Source: CAZLBC01 sp964557575
GTDB taxonomy: Bacteria; Planctomycetota; Phycisphaerae; SM23-33
Length of the DNA: 64,000 nt
NCBI GenBank assembly: GCA_964557575.1
Contig: CAZLBC010000001.1
Span: 1-64,000 of the forward strand
Direction: 5' to 3'
Part shown: one piece after another, positions 24,267 to 32,946 of the stretch
Numbering within the stretch: position 1 is the first letter of the stretch
Layout: the number at the start of each line of letters is the position of its first letter
Translations under genes and position numbers: made by a program
The notes under the pieces: generated by a model
What the model was told of the DNA's origin: nothing
The model's database searches: none
Seen by the model: the letters and a program-made list of their open reading frames with translations, nothing else

Positions 24267-24673
24267 TCAGGAGGGTCTCCAGACAACGGGATGTCGCGAT
24301 CGAGGTACGCCGTAGCGGTTTGCCAGTATTTCCAGAACCGCTTTCGCCCGGCCGTGTCGGTCACGTGGTCCCCCGTCGAGAACTTCGCGTAGTACACTCC
24401 GCCGAGCGTCTCTTGGAAAACCGTCAGGTTGTCGTCGCGCACGTACGGCTTACTCGCGTACCCGAGAGTATGGTGCCACTGAACCCAGTGGTCCGGAAGC
24501 ACTAAACCCATCGTTCGCATGTATGTTTTCGGTTTGTTTTCAACGTCCGCGATCGCGGCGTCCAACGCTTCAAGCTGGTTAAGAACGGCCGCGTCGGCCG
24601 TATCGCGCAAGAGGCGTACGAGCGAATCGTACGCCTCTCGAACACGCGGAAGTCTTGTCTTGAAATCAGTCAT
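24263..24673 (-). CDS. Hypothetical protein
   Basis: 136 residues from ATG 24673, which overlaps the upstream stop (ATGACTGA). It starts with a helical segment rich in A/L/D, then a W/H/Y-rich region (VLPDHWVQWHHTLGYASKPY). No known motif. Translationally coupled to the deoxyribosyltransferase-like gene upstream. Confidence 0.55.
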   Translation of the reverse strand: MTDFKTRLPRVREAYDSLVRLLRDTADAAVLNQLEALDAAIADVENKPKTYMRTMGLVLPDHWVQWHHTLGYASKPYVRDDNLTVFQETLGGVYYAKFSTGDHVTDTAGRKRFWKYWQTATAYLDRDIPLSGDPPE

Positions 24674-25259
24674 CGCTTTCATCCGGTTCGGCATCCGGTT
24701 CGCACACGTAGTCTTCCTCGTAATACTCCGCGTCATCGTACGTTTCGGTTTCGGCGCAGTGACGGAAAAGTGCGATCGCTTCCCGGATGTGTTCAACGTG
24801 CTCTTCGAGCGTGGCGTGCGGTTCGACCGGCTTGCCGAAGATGAACTCCGACTGGCGAACGACATCGAACCGACGCGCGTAATCGGGATCGCAGCCGACC
24901 ACGACCGCCGCGAACGGGGGCGTCAGACCGTTGTCGATGGACGATTTGAGCATTCCCATGGCGAAGCCCAACTCGTAGAGGCAGATCGGCCCGACGGTGT
25001 CGTCGGTCATCCACATCGTGAACATGTCCGCCGTGTTCCAGAGGTTTTCGGCTTCCCACCGGATTTGCTCGACGCCCGCGTTCTTGTCGCCGACATCGAA
25101 CTCGGCGCGGCGCGGGTTCACCAGCGTGCATTCCTCGTTTTCCAAGGATTCACGGACTTTCGACTGCCAGTCCTCGCTGCCGGTGATCGTTCCGGCCATG
25201 AAAATGATCGGTCGCGGCGCGTCGGCGGGAACGGTGTTCGGGGATTCGACGTACAGCAT
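24666..25259 (-). CDS. Nucleoside 2-deoxyribosyltransferase-like protein
   Basis: 197 residues from ATG 25259 behind CAGGAGGACCGAAATC. Motifs PIIFMAGTITGSEDW, NPRRAEFD, QIRWEAENLWNTADMFTMW and PICLYELGFAMGM match the NDT-like family 2, in which a Glu acts on the glycosidic bond and Asp residues bind the base. The last ~40 residues are an acidic tail. Such enzymes salvage or swap nucleobases; in phages they may also serve base modification or defence signalling, which cannot be told here. Confidence 0.75.
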   Translation of the reverse strand: MLYVESPNTVPADAPRPIIFMAGTITGSEDWQSKVRESLENEECTLVNPRRAEFDVGDKNAGVEQIRWEAENLWNTADMFTMWMTDDTVGPICLYELGFAMGMLKSSIDNGLTPPFAAVVVGCDPDYARRFDVVRQSEFIFGKPVEPHATLEEHVEHIREAIALFRHCAETETYDDAEYYEEDYVCEPDAEPDESDD

Positions 25260-25348
25260 GATTTCGGTCCTCCTGTTCGAGTGTAAAATCCAAGTCCACC
25301 CCCTTTTTATCGGATACAAACCGGAACAACATGAGGAAAAATCCGAAA

Positions 25349-25852
25349 TTATCTCGGTTTTCGAAGCTGCGCGAAGGCGTCTTGCGCCCCGGGCGCAGCC
25401 GGAGCCTGACCCGGGCGGATGATCCGACCCTGTCTTTCCGGCGTGACGATTTGGTCGCTTTCCGGCGTGTACTGCTTTTTGATCACGTCCTTGAGTTGCT
25501 GCTCTCCGGGGGACGTGATGTCCAACCAGACGAACGGTCCGCCCATCAGGGCGCGGCAGAAGAACTTGACCGGCCGCCGGTTCTCGGGCTTGTTCAAGTC
25601 CTCGCTCCCGAGGAAAATCCCCATCTGCATGCGCGCTTCGCTGAACGTGCACATGACCTGCCCGTTCGGACTCGGCGATATCTGCATGTACACCGCGCGG
25701 TCGACGGTCAACACGCTGTCCGGGCCGACGGTCGGCTCCTCGTCGCCGTTCTCCACAGGTTCCCCGTCGATGTGCGTGACTTCCAAAAGGGTCGGACGGC
25801 CCATGTTCATGGCGTGCAGCCACCAGCGGATTTCTTTTGTTTCTTCAGACAT
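25349..25852 (-). CDS. Hypothetical protein
   Basis: 167 residues from ATG 25852 (GGGAG upstream). Beta-rich N-terminal half (EIRWWLHAMNMGRPTLLEVT), then VKFFCRALMGGPFVWLDI and a disordered Pro/Ala-rich end. No family recognised. It follows the membrane protein gene in the same direction. Confidence 0.5.
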   Translation of the reverse strand: MSEETKEIRWWLHAMNMGRPTLLEVTHIDGEPVENGDEEPTVGPDSVLTVDRAVYMQISPSPNGQVMCTFSEARMQMGIFLGSEDLNKPENRRPVKFFCRALMGGPFVWLDITSPGEQQLKDVIKKQYTPESDQIVTPERQGRIIRPGQAPAAPGAQDAFAQLRKPR

Positions 25853-25924
25853 CTTCGCTCCCTTCAAAAGAGGGTTGGGCCGGTTCGCTCTTGCGGCGAC
25901 AATGGCCTGTTGATCGTATGCGGC

Positions 25925-26533
25925 TTATTCCGTTTCGCCGCCTGTTTTGGTCCAGTATTCCCGCACCCACGCAGTTCCGCGTTTCAGCAGCTTGTCCGCG
26001 CCGCCGGTAAGCATCGATTCCACGGTGGGCTTCCCCGGGAACGGCGACACCTGATTGGCCGCCCATTCGATGATCTGCGTGATTTTGGTCTCGCCGAGTT
26101 CTTCGACAATGTCGATGTCTTCGCGACCGAAGTGCGCCTGCGCGTCGGCCTTGATGCGGTCGGCCAGACCAGTCAGTTTGTCTTTGACCGCCACGCCGAC
26201 CTGTGTAGCGTCGTCGCCCTTTTCCAGCCGGTCCACCGTGTACTCGGCGATCTCGAAGAAGTCGCGCTCGACGAAGCCGGACGCGCGCATCAGCGCGAAC
26301 CGTTTGAAACGTTCCTCCAATCGTTCGGCGCGCGTCAGGTTTTCGTTTTCAAGCCTGACTTCCGAATTTTTGATCTGCGCCTTCAGCATTTTCTGGAGGT
26401 ACCATCCGACGACCGGGATCACGAACACCATGACCAGCGTCAACAGCATGTTCGCCCACCACGGCGCGCCGGGGATTTCAATCGGTTGGACTTGATCGAC
26501 GGATTGCGCCAACGGAAGAAGGATCGGAAGCAT
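25925..26533 (-). CDS. Membrane-anchored coiled-coil protein, possible holin-like
   Basis: 202 residues with GGAGG before the ATG. One hydrophobic span (NMLLTLVMVFVIPVVGWYL, residues ~28-46) is followed by a charged coiled coil (to ~90) and a globular region with repeated K/E/A helices. The outline (short N-terminus, single span, coiled coil) resembles LLH-type phage holins but the protein is about twice as long. A spanin or membrane-bound structural protein is equally possible. No endolysin is visible nearby. Confidence 0.45.
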   Translation of the reverse strand: MLPILLPLAQSVDQVQPIEIPGAPWWANMLLTLVMVFVIPVVGWYLQKMLKAQIKNSEVRLENENLTRAERLEERFKRFALMRASGFVERDFFEIAEYTVDRLEKGDDATQVGVAVKDKLTGLADRIKADAQAHFGREDIDIVEELGETKITQIIEWAANQVSPFPGKPTVESMLTGGADKLLKRGTAWVREYWTKTGGETE

Positions 26534-26544
26534 GGAACGCCCTC

Positions 26545-26889
26545 CTACTGCAGCAGGACGCGCTTGACGACGTCCCGGCTTTCATGAATGGACTCCTTGA
26601 TCGAAATCGTCCACGGCGACACGACGCGGTCGTCCTTGCGCGCCTTGTCGTTCGGTTTCAAACAGAACCCGGGGTGGCCCGACAAGATTTCGGCGATCTG
26701 TCGGATGGCCCACTCCGACCCGTCGGCGAGCAGCACGATGTTTTTCCCGTCTTTCTCGAACTCCACTTCCGCTCCGTTGCCCGCGCGGAACACGGCGTTG
26801 CCGTCCTTCTCGGAGAGCAACACGTAGCCGTACGCCATCAGCGCGGCGTGGAGCTTGCGGACCCAATCGATCTTCGGCGTTGTGATCAT
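26545..26889 (-). CDS. Hypothetical protein
   Basis: 114 residues. A beta-hairpin-like centre (YVLLSEKDGNAVFRAGNGAE, then a VEFEKDGKNIVL strand) is followed by a C-terminal helix ESRDVVKRVLLQ. Ends at TAG. Starts four bases inside the end of its upstream neighbour, so translation is probably coupled. Unknown function. Confidence 0.55.
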   Translation of the reverse strand: MITTPKIDWVRKLHAALMAYGYVLLSEKDGNAVFRAGNGAEVEFEKDGKNIVLLADGSEWAIRQIAEILSGHPGFCLKPNDKARKDDRVVSPWTISIKESIHESRDVVKRVLLQ

Positions 26890-27527
26890 GGTTCGAATCC
26901 TTCGTCACGGGCGAAATCGAATCCCTGCGCCCTGATGTCCCTTGTGAAATCGCTTCGGTAAAACGGCATCACCTTGAGAATGATGTCAAGGTGCTTGCAG
27001 ATCACGCCCTTCATCTGCGGATTTCGCACGTCCGGGCGTATGTTTTGCGCGTAGACGGCGGCGTCCAACCCGTTCATGATATACCAGTATCCCCAATATT
27101 TGAACGACGGGCACGTGCAATGCAACGCGATGTCGCCGGACATCATCATGAGATACACGCGATCGGCCATCGTCTCGCCGGGGCTGTTCATCGCGTCTTT
27201 GAAGTCGAGAAACGAGACCGTCTGGTACCACGCGTCGGTCCCGAACCGTTGCGGGTATCCGCGCTCGATCGATCGGGGCGACATCGGCGTCTTGTACAAC
27301 GCGAAAAACACCGGGTCGTTGTCCGGGATCGGGACTTCCGTGGCGGCGGTCATGTACCCGACGTGCGACGAGTTCTGCGGGCTGGAAGGGTTGTACGGGA
27401 CGTAGCGGACTCCACGTCGTTCGGTCTCCCGCCGGTACTCGCCGTGGTGAATGAAGTTCGGGTCGACGGCCTGCCGGATGTCCTGATACGTGAACTCGTG
27501 GAGGAAACGGGTTCGAGGCGTTATCAT
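26886..27527 (-). CDS. SWIM-type zinc-finger-like protein
   Basis: 213 residues from ATG 27527 (CGGAGAAAGAA). The motif LHCTCPSFKYWGYWYI ... RNPQMKGVICKHLDIIL gives the CxC-n-CxH spacing of SWIM zinc fingers. Proteins with this arrangement, including a PxxRNP before the CKH, recur in large phage genomes beside structural genes. It may bind nucleic acid or be a virion part; the sequence does not settle this. Confidence 0.65.
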   Translation of the reverse strand: MITPRTRFLHEFTYQDIRQAVDPNFIHHGEYRRETERRGVRYVPYNPSSPQNSSHVGYMTAATEVPIPDNDPVFFALYKTPMSPRSIERGYPQRFGTDAWYQTVSFLDFKDAMNSPGETMADRVYLMMMSGDIALHCTCPSFKYWGYWYIMNGLDAAVYAQNIRPDVRNPQMKGVICKHLDIILKVMPFYRSDFTRDIRAQGFDFARDEGFEP

Positions 27528-28144
27528 TTCTTTCTCCGCTTCGCTCGCCTGCGACGGCGTTGCGCGCGCCGCTTGTTGGTCCGGTATTCCGGATTCGGTT
27601 TTCCGCTGGCGTACTTCGGAAACGCCCGACGACGGTACTGAACGGTCGTCTCGCCGCTCTTGTTCCGGAACTTCTGGAGGTAGCCTTTGCGAAACAACGT
27701 CCACGTCAGGTAGTTGTACATGAACGGCGCGACCGGCTTCAGGCTTTTGATGTACCCCTTTGGAAGGCCGGACTTGCCCGGCTGCCCGTCTTCGGTCAGC
27801 CAACCCGCGAGATACGCTTCAAGCTCTTCCTGCAGGATCACGTCCCCGCTGGCGAGGACCGGTTCCATATCCAACTCGCGAATCGCGTATTCCTTGCCGC
27901 CGGTCGAGTTGGCTTCGGGAGAATGCCATACAACATGAATCAGTCCGTCGCCGGGAACGTCGGTCACCTTGTAAAACCCGGGTTCCACGTCGACCCCGAT
28001 GTCGGCATCGGTCAGCGCGCCGTCGGAGACCACCTCGAAAGCATCCCCCGGCTCCAAGCCTTCGACGACGGGTATTCCCATGGATATGGCAAGCCGCTCT
28101 TCGTCGGTCAACGTCGGATGATACAGTATGTCTCTGTCAAGCAT
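27524..28144 (-). CDS. Hypothetical protein with basic C-terminus
   Basis: 206 residues. N-terminal ~120 residues are acidic with a beta-rich stretch (GDAFEVVSDGALTDADIGVD, GLIHVVWHS), the middle (GYIKSLKPVAPFMYNYLTW) is helical, and the last 20 residues are a dense K/R tail (NKRRAQRRRRRAKRRKK). The stop overlaps the next start (ATGA). Upstream is a 110-bp spacer with a weak promoter-like pair (TTGCGT-17-CATAAT). Confidence 0.55.
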   Translation of the reverse strand: MLDRDILYHPTLTDEERLAISMGIPVVEGLEPGDAFEVVSDGALTDADIGVDVEPGFYKVTDVPGDGLIHVVWHSPEANSTGGKEYAIRELDMEPVLASGDVILQEELEAYLAGWLTEDGQPGKSGLPKGYIKSLKPVAPFMYNYLTWTLFRKGYLQKFRNKSGETTVQYRRRAFPKYASGKPNPEYRTNKRRAQRRRRRAKRRKK

Positions 28145-28255
28145 CGCAACCTCCGCCGATTATTATGCGGCTTTCACACGTCCAACGCAAACCATGGAGT
28201 TGATCGTCGAATATTCGTATTCGACCGTAAAGGATACTTAGGGGCGACCTGATCG

Positions 28256-28858
28256 TCAACCTGCATCCTCGACCAGCTCGATGGTCACCCGGGTTCCGCG
28301 CTCTTTTCCCGCGTCGAGGTCCTTCTTCAAGACTTGCTCCTGTCCCATGTAAAGATCGCACCACTCCGGCGTGTCGTCGCGGACCCACCCGAGTCGAACA
28401 AGCACGTCAAGAAGCCCCTTCGCGGAACCGCCGAACAGGCTTTGCCTGTCGATCTTGCGCTGCCGCAGGGAAAATATGGTAACGCGCACCTTCTTTTCCG
28501 CGCGCCGGACCTTGCCGATCCCGGCGGCTTCCAGCGCACGGTACGCCGCGCCCTTGTCTCGCACGCGCAGGTGCGGCGACATGTGGTATTCATTGATGCT
28601 TCGACAGTGGAAATCAAGCGTCCACTCCTGCGGGAACTTCGGCTTCGGACAGTCGTCATTCGCCGGGTACCGCTCCTCGGCGGTCAGCATGCGCTTTCGT
28701 TTTTTCTTTTTCTTCTTTTTGGCCTTCGGCAAAATCCGCTTGTCCGAGTCCGGGGAACAGTACGGACACGGGGCCTTGTGCGGCGGACAAGTATCCAAGT
28801 CGTGCATAAACGACTGGCCGCAGGAAGTGCAAACGAGCTTTACCGTTCTGACCAGCAT
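28256..28858 (-). CDS. RusA-like Holliday junction resolvase with zinc ribbon
   Basis: 200 residues from ATG 28858. Residues 9-38 hold CTSCG ... CPPH..PCPYC, a zinc ribbon, followed by a lysine run. The C-terminal ~130 residues have the RusA pattern: N-terminal hydrophobic strand (RVTIFSLRQRKID), LLDVLVRLGWVRDD and a final strand VTIELVED. RusA enzymes cut four-way DNA junctions as Asp-dependent dimers, which would suit replication-recombination and packaging. The zinc-ribbon fusion is uncommon. The first Asp of the usual D..N pair is replaced by KIDRQS spacing, so activity needs testing. Confidence 0.6.
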   Translation of the reverse strand: MLVRTVKLVCTSCGQSFMHDLDTCPPHKAPCPYCSPDSDKRILPKAKKKKKKKRKRMLTAEERYPANDDCPKPKFPQEWTLDFHCRSINEYHMSPHLRVRDKGAAYRALEAAGIGKVRRAEKKVRVTIFSLRQRKIDRQSLFGGSAKGLLDVLVRLGWVRDDTPEWCDLYMGQEQVLKKDLDAGKERGTRVTIELVEDAG

Positions 28859-28862
28859 GCGC

Positions 28863-29588
28863 TCACGCTCCGTATCCGAGCTTATTGTTAACACCGTCGA
28901 ATCCGTGCGCGCGGTACGCGGCTTCGACAGAGTCGCTCCAGTAGTCTTGGAACCTTGAAGGCGAACCTCCGGAGTATGTAAGCGTTTCAGCCCCGATCGC
29001 GTCCCGGAGGCTTTCCAGCGAAACGCCGTCCGCGCCCACCGCCTCCACAATCGAAACTAATGCCGTGCGCTGCGCGTCCTCGCCGTTCAACCCGGACACG
29101 TCGGCGAACGCGACTTCGCGCGCGTCCGACCGACCGACCCAGTCAAGCAGCGGACGGATTCCGTCGTGAAGGTTTCCGTGAAACCGATCAATGAAAACCC
29201 GAAGGTTCTCACTCGGCGTTTTTCCCGGGGAACGCCACCCCCACCGACCGCTCCGTTCACACCACCGCATGAACGACACAAGCGTATCTCGAATGTCCCG
29301 GTGAACGAACAGAACAACACCGTCGAAATCTCCGACGGTTTCCGGACCAATGTGACCCACGACGAACTCGCCGGGATTCAGAGAAGCGCACACTTCGGGC
29401 GCGCGGATTCCACAAGCGTATTTTTCTGGATTCTCTCGCGCGTTGCGGATGTCCGGGTTCGCCCCGTAATTGCTGACGAACCCCGTGGACAGGTGAAGTC
29501 CGCGATTGGCAAGTCCGATACGCTTCAAGACTTCGGCAACAAGATACGTTCCGGACTTCGGTATGCTGCAGACGACTGTTTGTTTCAT
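28863..29588 (-). CDS. Sulfotransferase
   Basis: 241 residues from ATG 29588, overlapping the upstream stop. CSIPKSGTYLVAEVLKRIG at the N-terminus is the 5'-phosphosulfate loop; VLFVHRDIRDTLVSFMRW is the 3'-phosphate-binding strand and helix; the C-terminal segment FQDYWSDSVEAAYRAHG resembles the late PAPS-contact region. It would transfer sulfate from PAPS to an acceptor such as a sugar. It is paired with a second, unrelated-subtype sulfotransferase and lies next to glycosyl- and methyltransferases; the phage also encodes an APS kinase (55645-56586). Confidence 0.8.
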   Translation of the reverse strand: MKQTVVCSIPKSGTYLVAEVLKRIGLANRGLHLSTGFVSNYGANPDIRNARENPEKYACGIRAPEVCASLNPGEFVVGHIGPETVGDFDGVVLFVHRDIRDTLVSFMRWCERSGRWGWRSPGKTPSENLRVFIDRFHGNLHDGIRPLLDWVGRSDAREVAFADVSGLNGEDAQRTALVSIVEAVGADGVSLESLRDAIGAETLTYSGGSPSRFQDYWSDSVEAAYRAHGFDGVNNKLGYGA

Positions 29589-30241
29589 TCCTTGGCGTTT
29601 CCGTCCTCGATCTTCGGCAACCAATGCTTGCGACAACTCTCGTAAAAGTCCAGAAACTCTCCATGTTTTTCTTTGACGACTTCCAAAACAGCGTTCCGGT
29701 CGAACTCCTCGTTCCACGTTGTGAAGTTGTGCAAGGGGGAAGCGTCCACTTTCTCAAAGCCCGTGATCGCGGACAATTTGTCGAAGCTCGCCTGCATGTG
29801 TTCCGCGAATCCGCAGAACAGGAACATTTCCGGACAAGGGTTCTTCGGAAGGTACTCCATAAGCCGTACCGGAAACCGTTCTGCGAAGTCCAGAACGCCT
29901 TTGGGTTCCCCTTCGAAGTATTTCCCGTGTATCAGCATAGTGTCGCCTTTGACCAGCCAATTCTTTATCCAGTAAAAATAGAACGACGCCATGATGGACA
30001 CCGGGTCTCGAAGCCACGTGATCATTTGCCCCGGTTCAAACGTTTCGATCGCGCGCCCCTGCAACCGGTCGAAGTGCGTAAACACGAGCCGGTGTTTTTC
30101 ACGATCGAACGCTTCTTCCTTCGAACACCACCAACTCTGGTCCTGCGTGAACCACTTCTTCCGAAGAAATATTCTGACGGCCGTCCCGGCGGTCTTCGGA
30201 ACGTGCACAAAATAAAGTATTTTTTCCGGGGCGTACCGCAT
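29585..30241 (-). CDS. Sulfotransferase, carbohydrate type
   Basis: 218 residues from ATG 30241 behind GCGAGGCGCGAAC. YFVHVPKTAGTAVRIFL is the phosphosulfate loop of carbohydrate (heparan 2-O/CHST-type) sulfotransferases, and MITWLRDPVSIMASFYFYW the 3'-phosphate site with R and S. Both PAPS-binding motifs are intact. Its subtype differs from the neighbouring sulfotransferase, so the pair probably acts on different positions or acceptors. Confidence 0.82.
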   Translation of the reverse strand: MRYAPEKILYFVHVPKTAGTAVRIFLRKKWFTQDQSWWCSKEEAFDREKHRLVFTHFDRLQGRAIETFEPGQMITWLRDPVSIMASFYFYWIKNWLVKGDTMLIHGKYFEGEPKGVLDFAERFPVRLMEYLPKNPCPEMFLFCGFAEHMQASFDKLSAITGFEKVDASPLHNFTTWNEEFDRNAVLEVVKEKHGEFLDFYESCRKHWLPKIEDGNAKE

Positions 30242-30266
30242 GTTCGCGCCTCGCTGCAAGCCCGCG

Positions 30267-30920
30267 TCACTTCTTCTCGAACCAAACCGCTCCGTTGCCC
30301 CCGTCGACGGTGTTCAGCAAAACCTCGCCGAAATACTCGGCGACCGCCTTGCGACAACCCGCGAGGTTGTAATCGTCTATGATCACTATACCTCCCGAAC
30401 TGACAAACGGGTACAGGTGTTCGAGGCAGACAAGCGTCGAAGAGTACAAATCGCCGTCCAGCCGCAGCAACGCAATCGGATCGCCGTCCCACAACGGAAC
30501 GGTGTGCTGAAACCATCCCTTGTGATACTGAAGAATTTCCTCCGGCACGCCCCACCGATCCATGAGGCGTTGAACGCCTTCCAACGAACAAACGGAGTGC
30601 CCCGAGGACACGAGTCTTCCGGCCGCGTCGGGAGCCTTCGGTCCGATTCCCGGCTGCTGGTCGTCTTCGGGACCGGCTTCGGGGATTCCCTCGAACGAGT
30701 CGAACAGGTGAAACTTTCGCGGAGGACCGTCAGGGTCCAGTCCCATCTTCGCCAACGCCATGATCGCAACCTGCGCGCCGCGATAAACCCCGCACTCCAC
30801 AAAGTCTCCCGGAACGCCGTTCTTCAGAACACGCTCGGTCATTTCATGCGTGTGGCGGTACACCGGAGGAGGCGTCAACGCGTTGTTCATGACCAAGTCT
30901 ACGATATCTTGCTTCTTCAT
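30267..30920 (-). CDS. TylF/MycF-type O-methyltransferase
   Basis: 217 residues. FVECGVYRGAQVAIMALA (SAM site), FHLFDSFEGIPE, LLRLDGDLYSSTLVCLEHLY and GGIVIIDDYNLAGCRKAVAEY are the signature blocks of the TylF macrocin-O-methyltransferase family, which methylates sugar hydroxyls with Mg2+. All blocks are present and the length fits. It overlaps the SAM-methyltransferase gene upstream by 4 bp. In this cassette it likely caps sugar residues. Confidence 0.88.
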   Translation of the reverse strand: MKKQDIVDLVMNNALTPPPVYRHTHEMTERVLKNGVPGDFVECGVYRGAQVAIMALAKMGLDPDGPPRKFHLFDSFEGIPEAGPEDDQQPGIGPKAPDAAGRLVSSGHSVCSLEGVQRLMDRWGVPEEILQYHKGWFQHTVPLWDGDPIALLRLDGDLYSSTLVCLEHLYPFVSSGGIVIIDDYNLAGCRKAVAEYFGEVLLNTVDGGNGAVWFEKK

Positions 30921-31495
30921 TCTGCGGTCTTCCTTGCTATCAAAACCGGAGGATTCTGATGTTCGTGTTCCGGAAATTCAAACCACCGGGAAAGTTTATC
31001 CCGCCACCACGCCATGGGGTGAACGGTCAAATGCAGGTTCTCCACGCCTTCCGGCGCGGGCGTCGAAGCGTAATGGGTCGCGATCGTCATGAACAGCATG
31101 CCGCCCGGTTTCAACTTGTCGCTCCACGTTTCGAACGTCGGTTCGACGTCGAACTCCCGAAGATGCTCCAGCATGTCGAACGATGTGATGGCGTCAACGC
31201 GCCCGGGTACCGCGTCCAGATTCCACGCGCCTCCGTGCAAAAACGTTATTCCCGCAGGAACCGGATCGTGCCGATGTACGTCGACTCCGTACAACCGAAC
31301 AACATTCGCGTCGAACATCTTGAGAAAGTTGAACCGTCCGCAACCGCAGTCGATCATCGAAGGATTGTCGCGGTCCGACAGAAACCGGGATACGGACGGC
31401 TGCAGTTCGCCGCCGTGATTCGTCGTTCCGTACTGTGGGTTTTCAGCATACACCTCGTCATACACGCGCCGGTAAAACGCTTCGTTCGCGCTCAC
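30917..31495 (-). CDS. Class I SAM-dependent methyltransferase
   Basis: 192 residues. MIDCGCGRFNFLKMF (motif I, slightly degenerate GxGxG), VVRLYGVDVH (acidic end of strand 2), AITSFDMLEHL and LKPGGMLFMTIATH are typical Rossmann methyltransferase motifs. The substrate is not evident; the position between glycosyl- and O-methyltransferase genes suggests a glycan or nucleotide-sugar. Confidence 0.8.
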   Translation of the reverse strand: MSANEAFYRRVYDEVYAENPQYGTTNHGGELQPSVSRFLSDRDNPSMIDCGCGRFNFLKMFDANVVRLYGVDVHRHDPVPAGITFLHGGAWNLDAVPGRVDAITSFDMLEHLREFDVEPTFETWSDKLKPGGMLFMTIATHYASTPAPEGVENLHLTVHPMAWWRDKLSRWFEFPEHEHQNPPVLIARKTAE

Positions 31496-32241
31496 AAGTA
31501 TTTCCTCCAGTCAACGGAAGGAAATACCTTCAGTCGCCCTCCCGTGCCGTTAAGTATCGTCATTTGAGGATTGGCGTCAGCCAACTTGGCCCAGTGTTTT
31601 AATGAAACTTCCAACGCGAGGTCGGTTGTCAATTTCTCGCCGTTCTCCTCTTTCTCGTACTGACGCGCCCGCGCTTCCATCCAAGGAAGAAGCCACGCGT
31701 CTTCAGGCTGTCCGGGAAATTCGTAGAAGTATTTCTTTCCGTCCTCTACTTGACAGTCGTTTCCAAGAAGGATTATCGGACTGCACCCGAGAATGGCGGC
31801 GAAATGAACCGCGCACTGAATGGAAGAGTGCCCGTATATGAGATTCTTCGCGGAGGGGTCCATCAGCAGGGTTTCGTGAGTGCTGTCCGCGAACGCGTAC
31901 AGCAAGTACCTGTACTGTGGTCGGTAAACTCCTCCCCACCAGTCAACGCACTGAATGTTTTGCGTCGCCATGACAATATCACAGTTCGCCCACCGAACCG
32001 TTTGCCAATGCTTTCGCCAGATTACCCGCCAGTCGCTTGAAAAGAAAAAAGGCGCGCTCGGAAACTTTACGATCGCGCTGTTCACGGCGATGACCGGTTT
32101 TCCCTTAAACGCATCTTGCGGAATGCTTCGAAGGCTCGGACCCGACGCCGCGACAAAACCGGGTTGGCCCTTGTACTGTCCGCGCACCGCGTGGAACGGG
32201 TCGTTTTTATTATAAAAATCCGCTATCGAAAAAGGTTTCAT
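31492..32241 (-). CDS. DUF115/Maf-like protein (possible sugar-transfer enzyme)
   Basis: 249 residues. GFVAASGPSLRSIPQDAFKG, then KPVIAVNSAI and GCSPIILLGNDCQ match the nucleotide-binding core seen in DUF115/motility-associated Maf-like and some sialyltransferase-like proteins. It overlaps both neighbours by 4 bp within the decoration cassette. A role in transferring or handling an activated sugar is inferred from context. Confidence 0.6.
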   Translation of the reverse strand: MKPFSIADFYNKNDPFHAVRGQYKGQPGFVAASGPSLRSIPQDAFKGKPVIAVNSAIVKFPSAPFFFSSDWRVIWRKHWQTVRWANCDIVMATQNIQCVDWWGGVYRPQYRYLLYAFADSTHETLLMDPSAKNLIYGHSSIQCAVHFAAILGCSPIILLGNDCQVEDGKKYFYEFPGQPEDAWLLPWMEARARQYEKEENGEKLTTDLALEVSLKHWAKLADANPQMTILNGTGGRLKVFPSVDWRKYL

Positions 32242-32936
32242 TCCGGAACTTGCCCCATCCCTTGGTTTACGAAAAGAACGTGATCGGCGACTTCGGAATC
32301 CGGCGACGCGTAGACCATTTTAGACTTGTCGCTGTCTATCCAGTGCACGCCCATTCGCGCAGTTACAACGCTCATCGCGGTCTGATCATGCCGATGGCCA
32401 AGCACGCGCGGATCGCTCGAACAAGAACCGTCGTTGTTGTTCCACGGACCCGGGAAGATGTTGCCATCATTCCCCATCTCGATCATCGTGTCAAGAAACG
32501 CGTTCGCCTTGTCGTTTCGAAAGTCAAGACCGACGATGCACCCCATCAAGTCCGTCATTTCCATGGCTTCGTCCCGGGTCAAACCAAGACGCTCCAACGC
32601 GGCGTCGTGGCACCACTGGCCGACTTTCCACCCGTTGTACTGAAAATACCATCCGGTCTTATCGATGTATTCCAGTATCGGGTCGATCGGCTTCATGACG
32701 GCGATCGCCGAGTCGAGCCAAAGCACGACGTCGTGCCCGTTCTCCTTTGCAATGCGGATTGCGTGGAACTTGAACGCGTACGGCGACGCTTCATGCGTCG
32801 GACTCCCCGGAGGAAACTCGTTGGTCCATTTAAGGAGCGGAACTTCGGGAGAGTGACGATTGAGCGTTCGTTCGAGTCTTCGCTGCCCTCTCGGGTACCA
32901 GCCCCCGACCGCGACGTTGACAACAACGGGATTCAC
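32238..32936 (-). CDS. Glycosyltransferase-like protein (GT-A fold)
   Basis: 232 residues. Opening strand VVVNVAVGGWYPRGQRRLE, DVVLWLDSAIAVMKPID (a DxS/DxD-like site) and the later RHDQTAMSVV block correspond to GT-A-type nucleotide-sugar transferases of the DUF1647/GT8-like outline. The metal-binding DxD is replaced by LDS, so catalysis is uncertain. Next to the large two-domain glycosyltransferase. Confidence 0.65.
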   Translation of the reverse strand: MNPVVVNVAVGGWYPRGQRRLERTLNRHSPEVPLLKWTNEFPPGSPTHEASPYAFKFHAIRIAKENGHDVVLWLDSAIAVMKPIDPILEYIDKTGWYFQYNGWKVGQWCHDAALERLGLTRDEAMEMTDLMGCIVGLDFRNDKANAFLDTMIEMGNDGNIFPGPWNNNDGSCSSDPRVLGHRHDQTAMSVVTARMGVHWIDSDKSKMVYASPDSEVADHVLFVNQGMGQVPE

Positions 32937-32946
32937 GCTTGTTCTC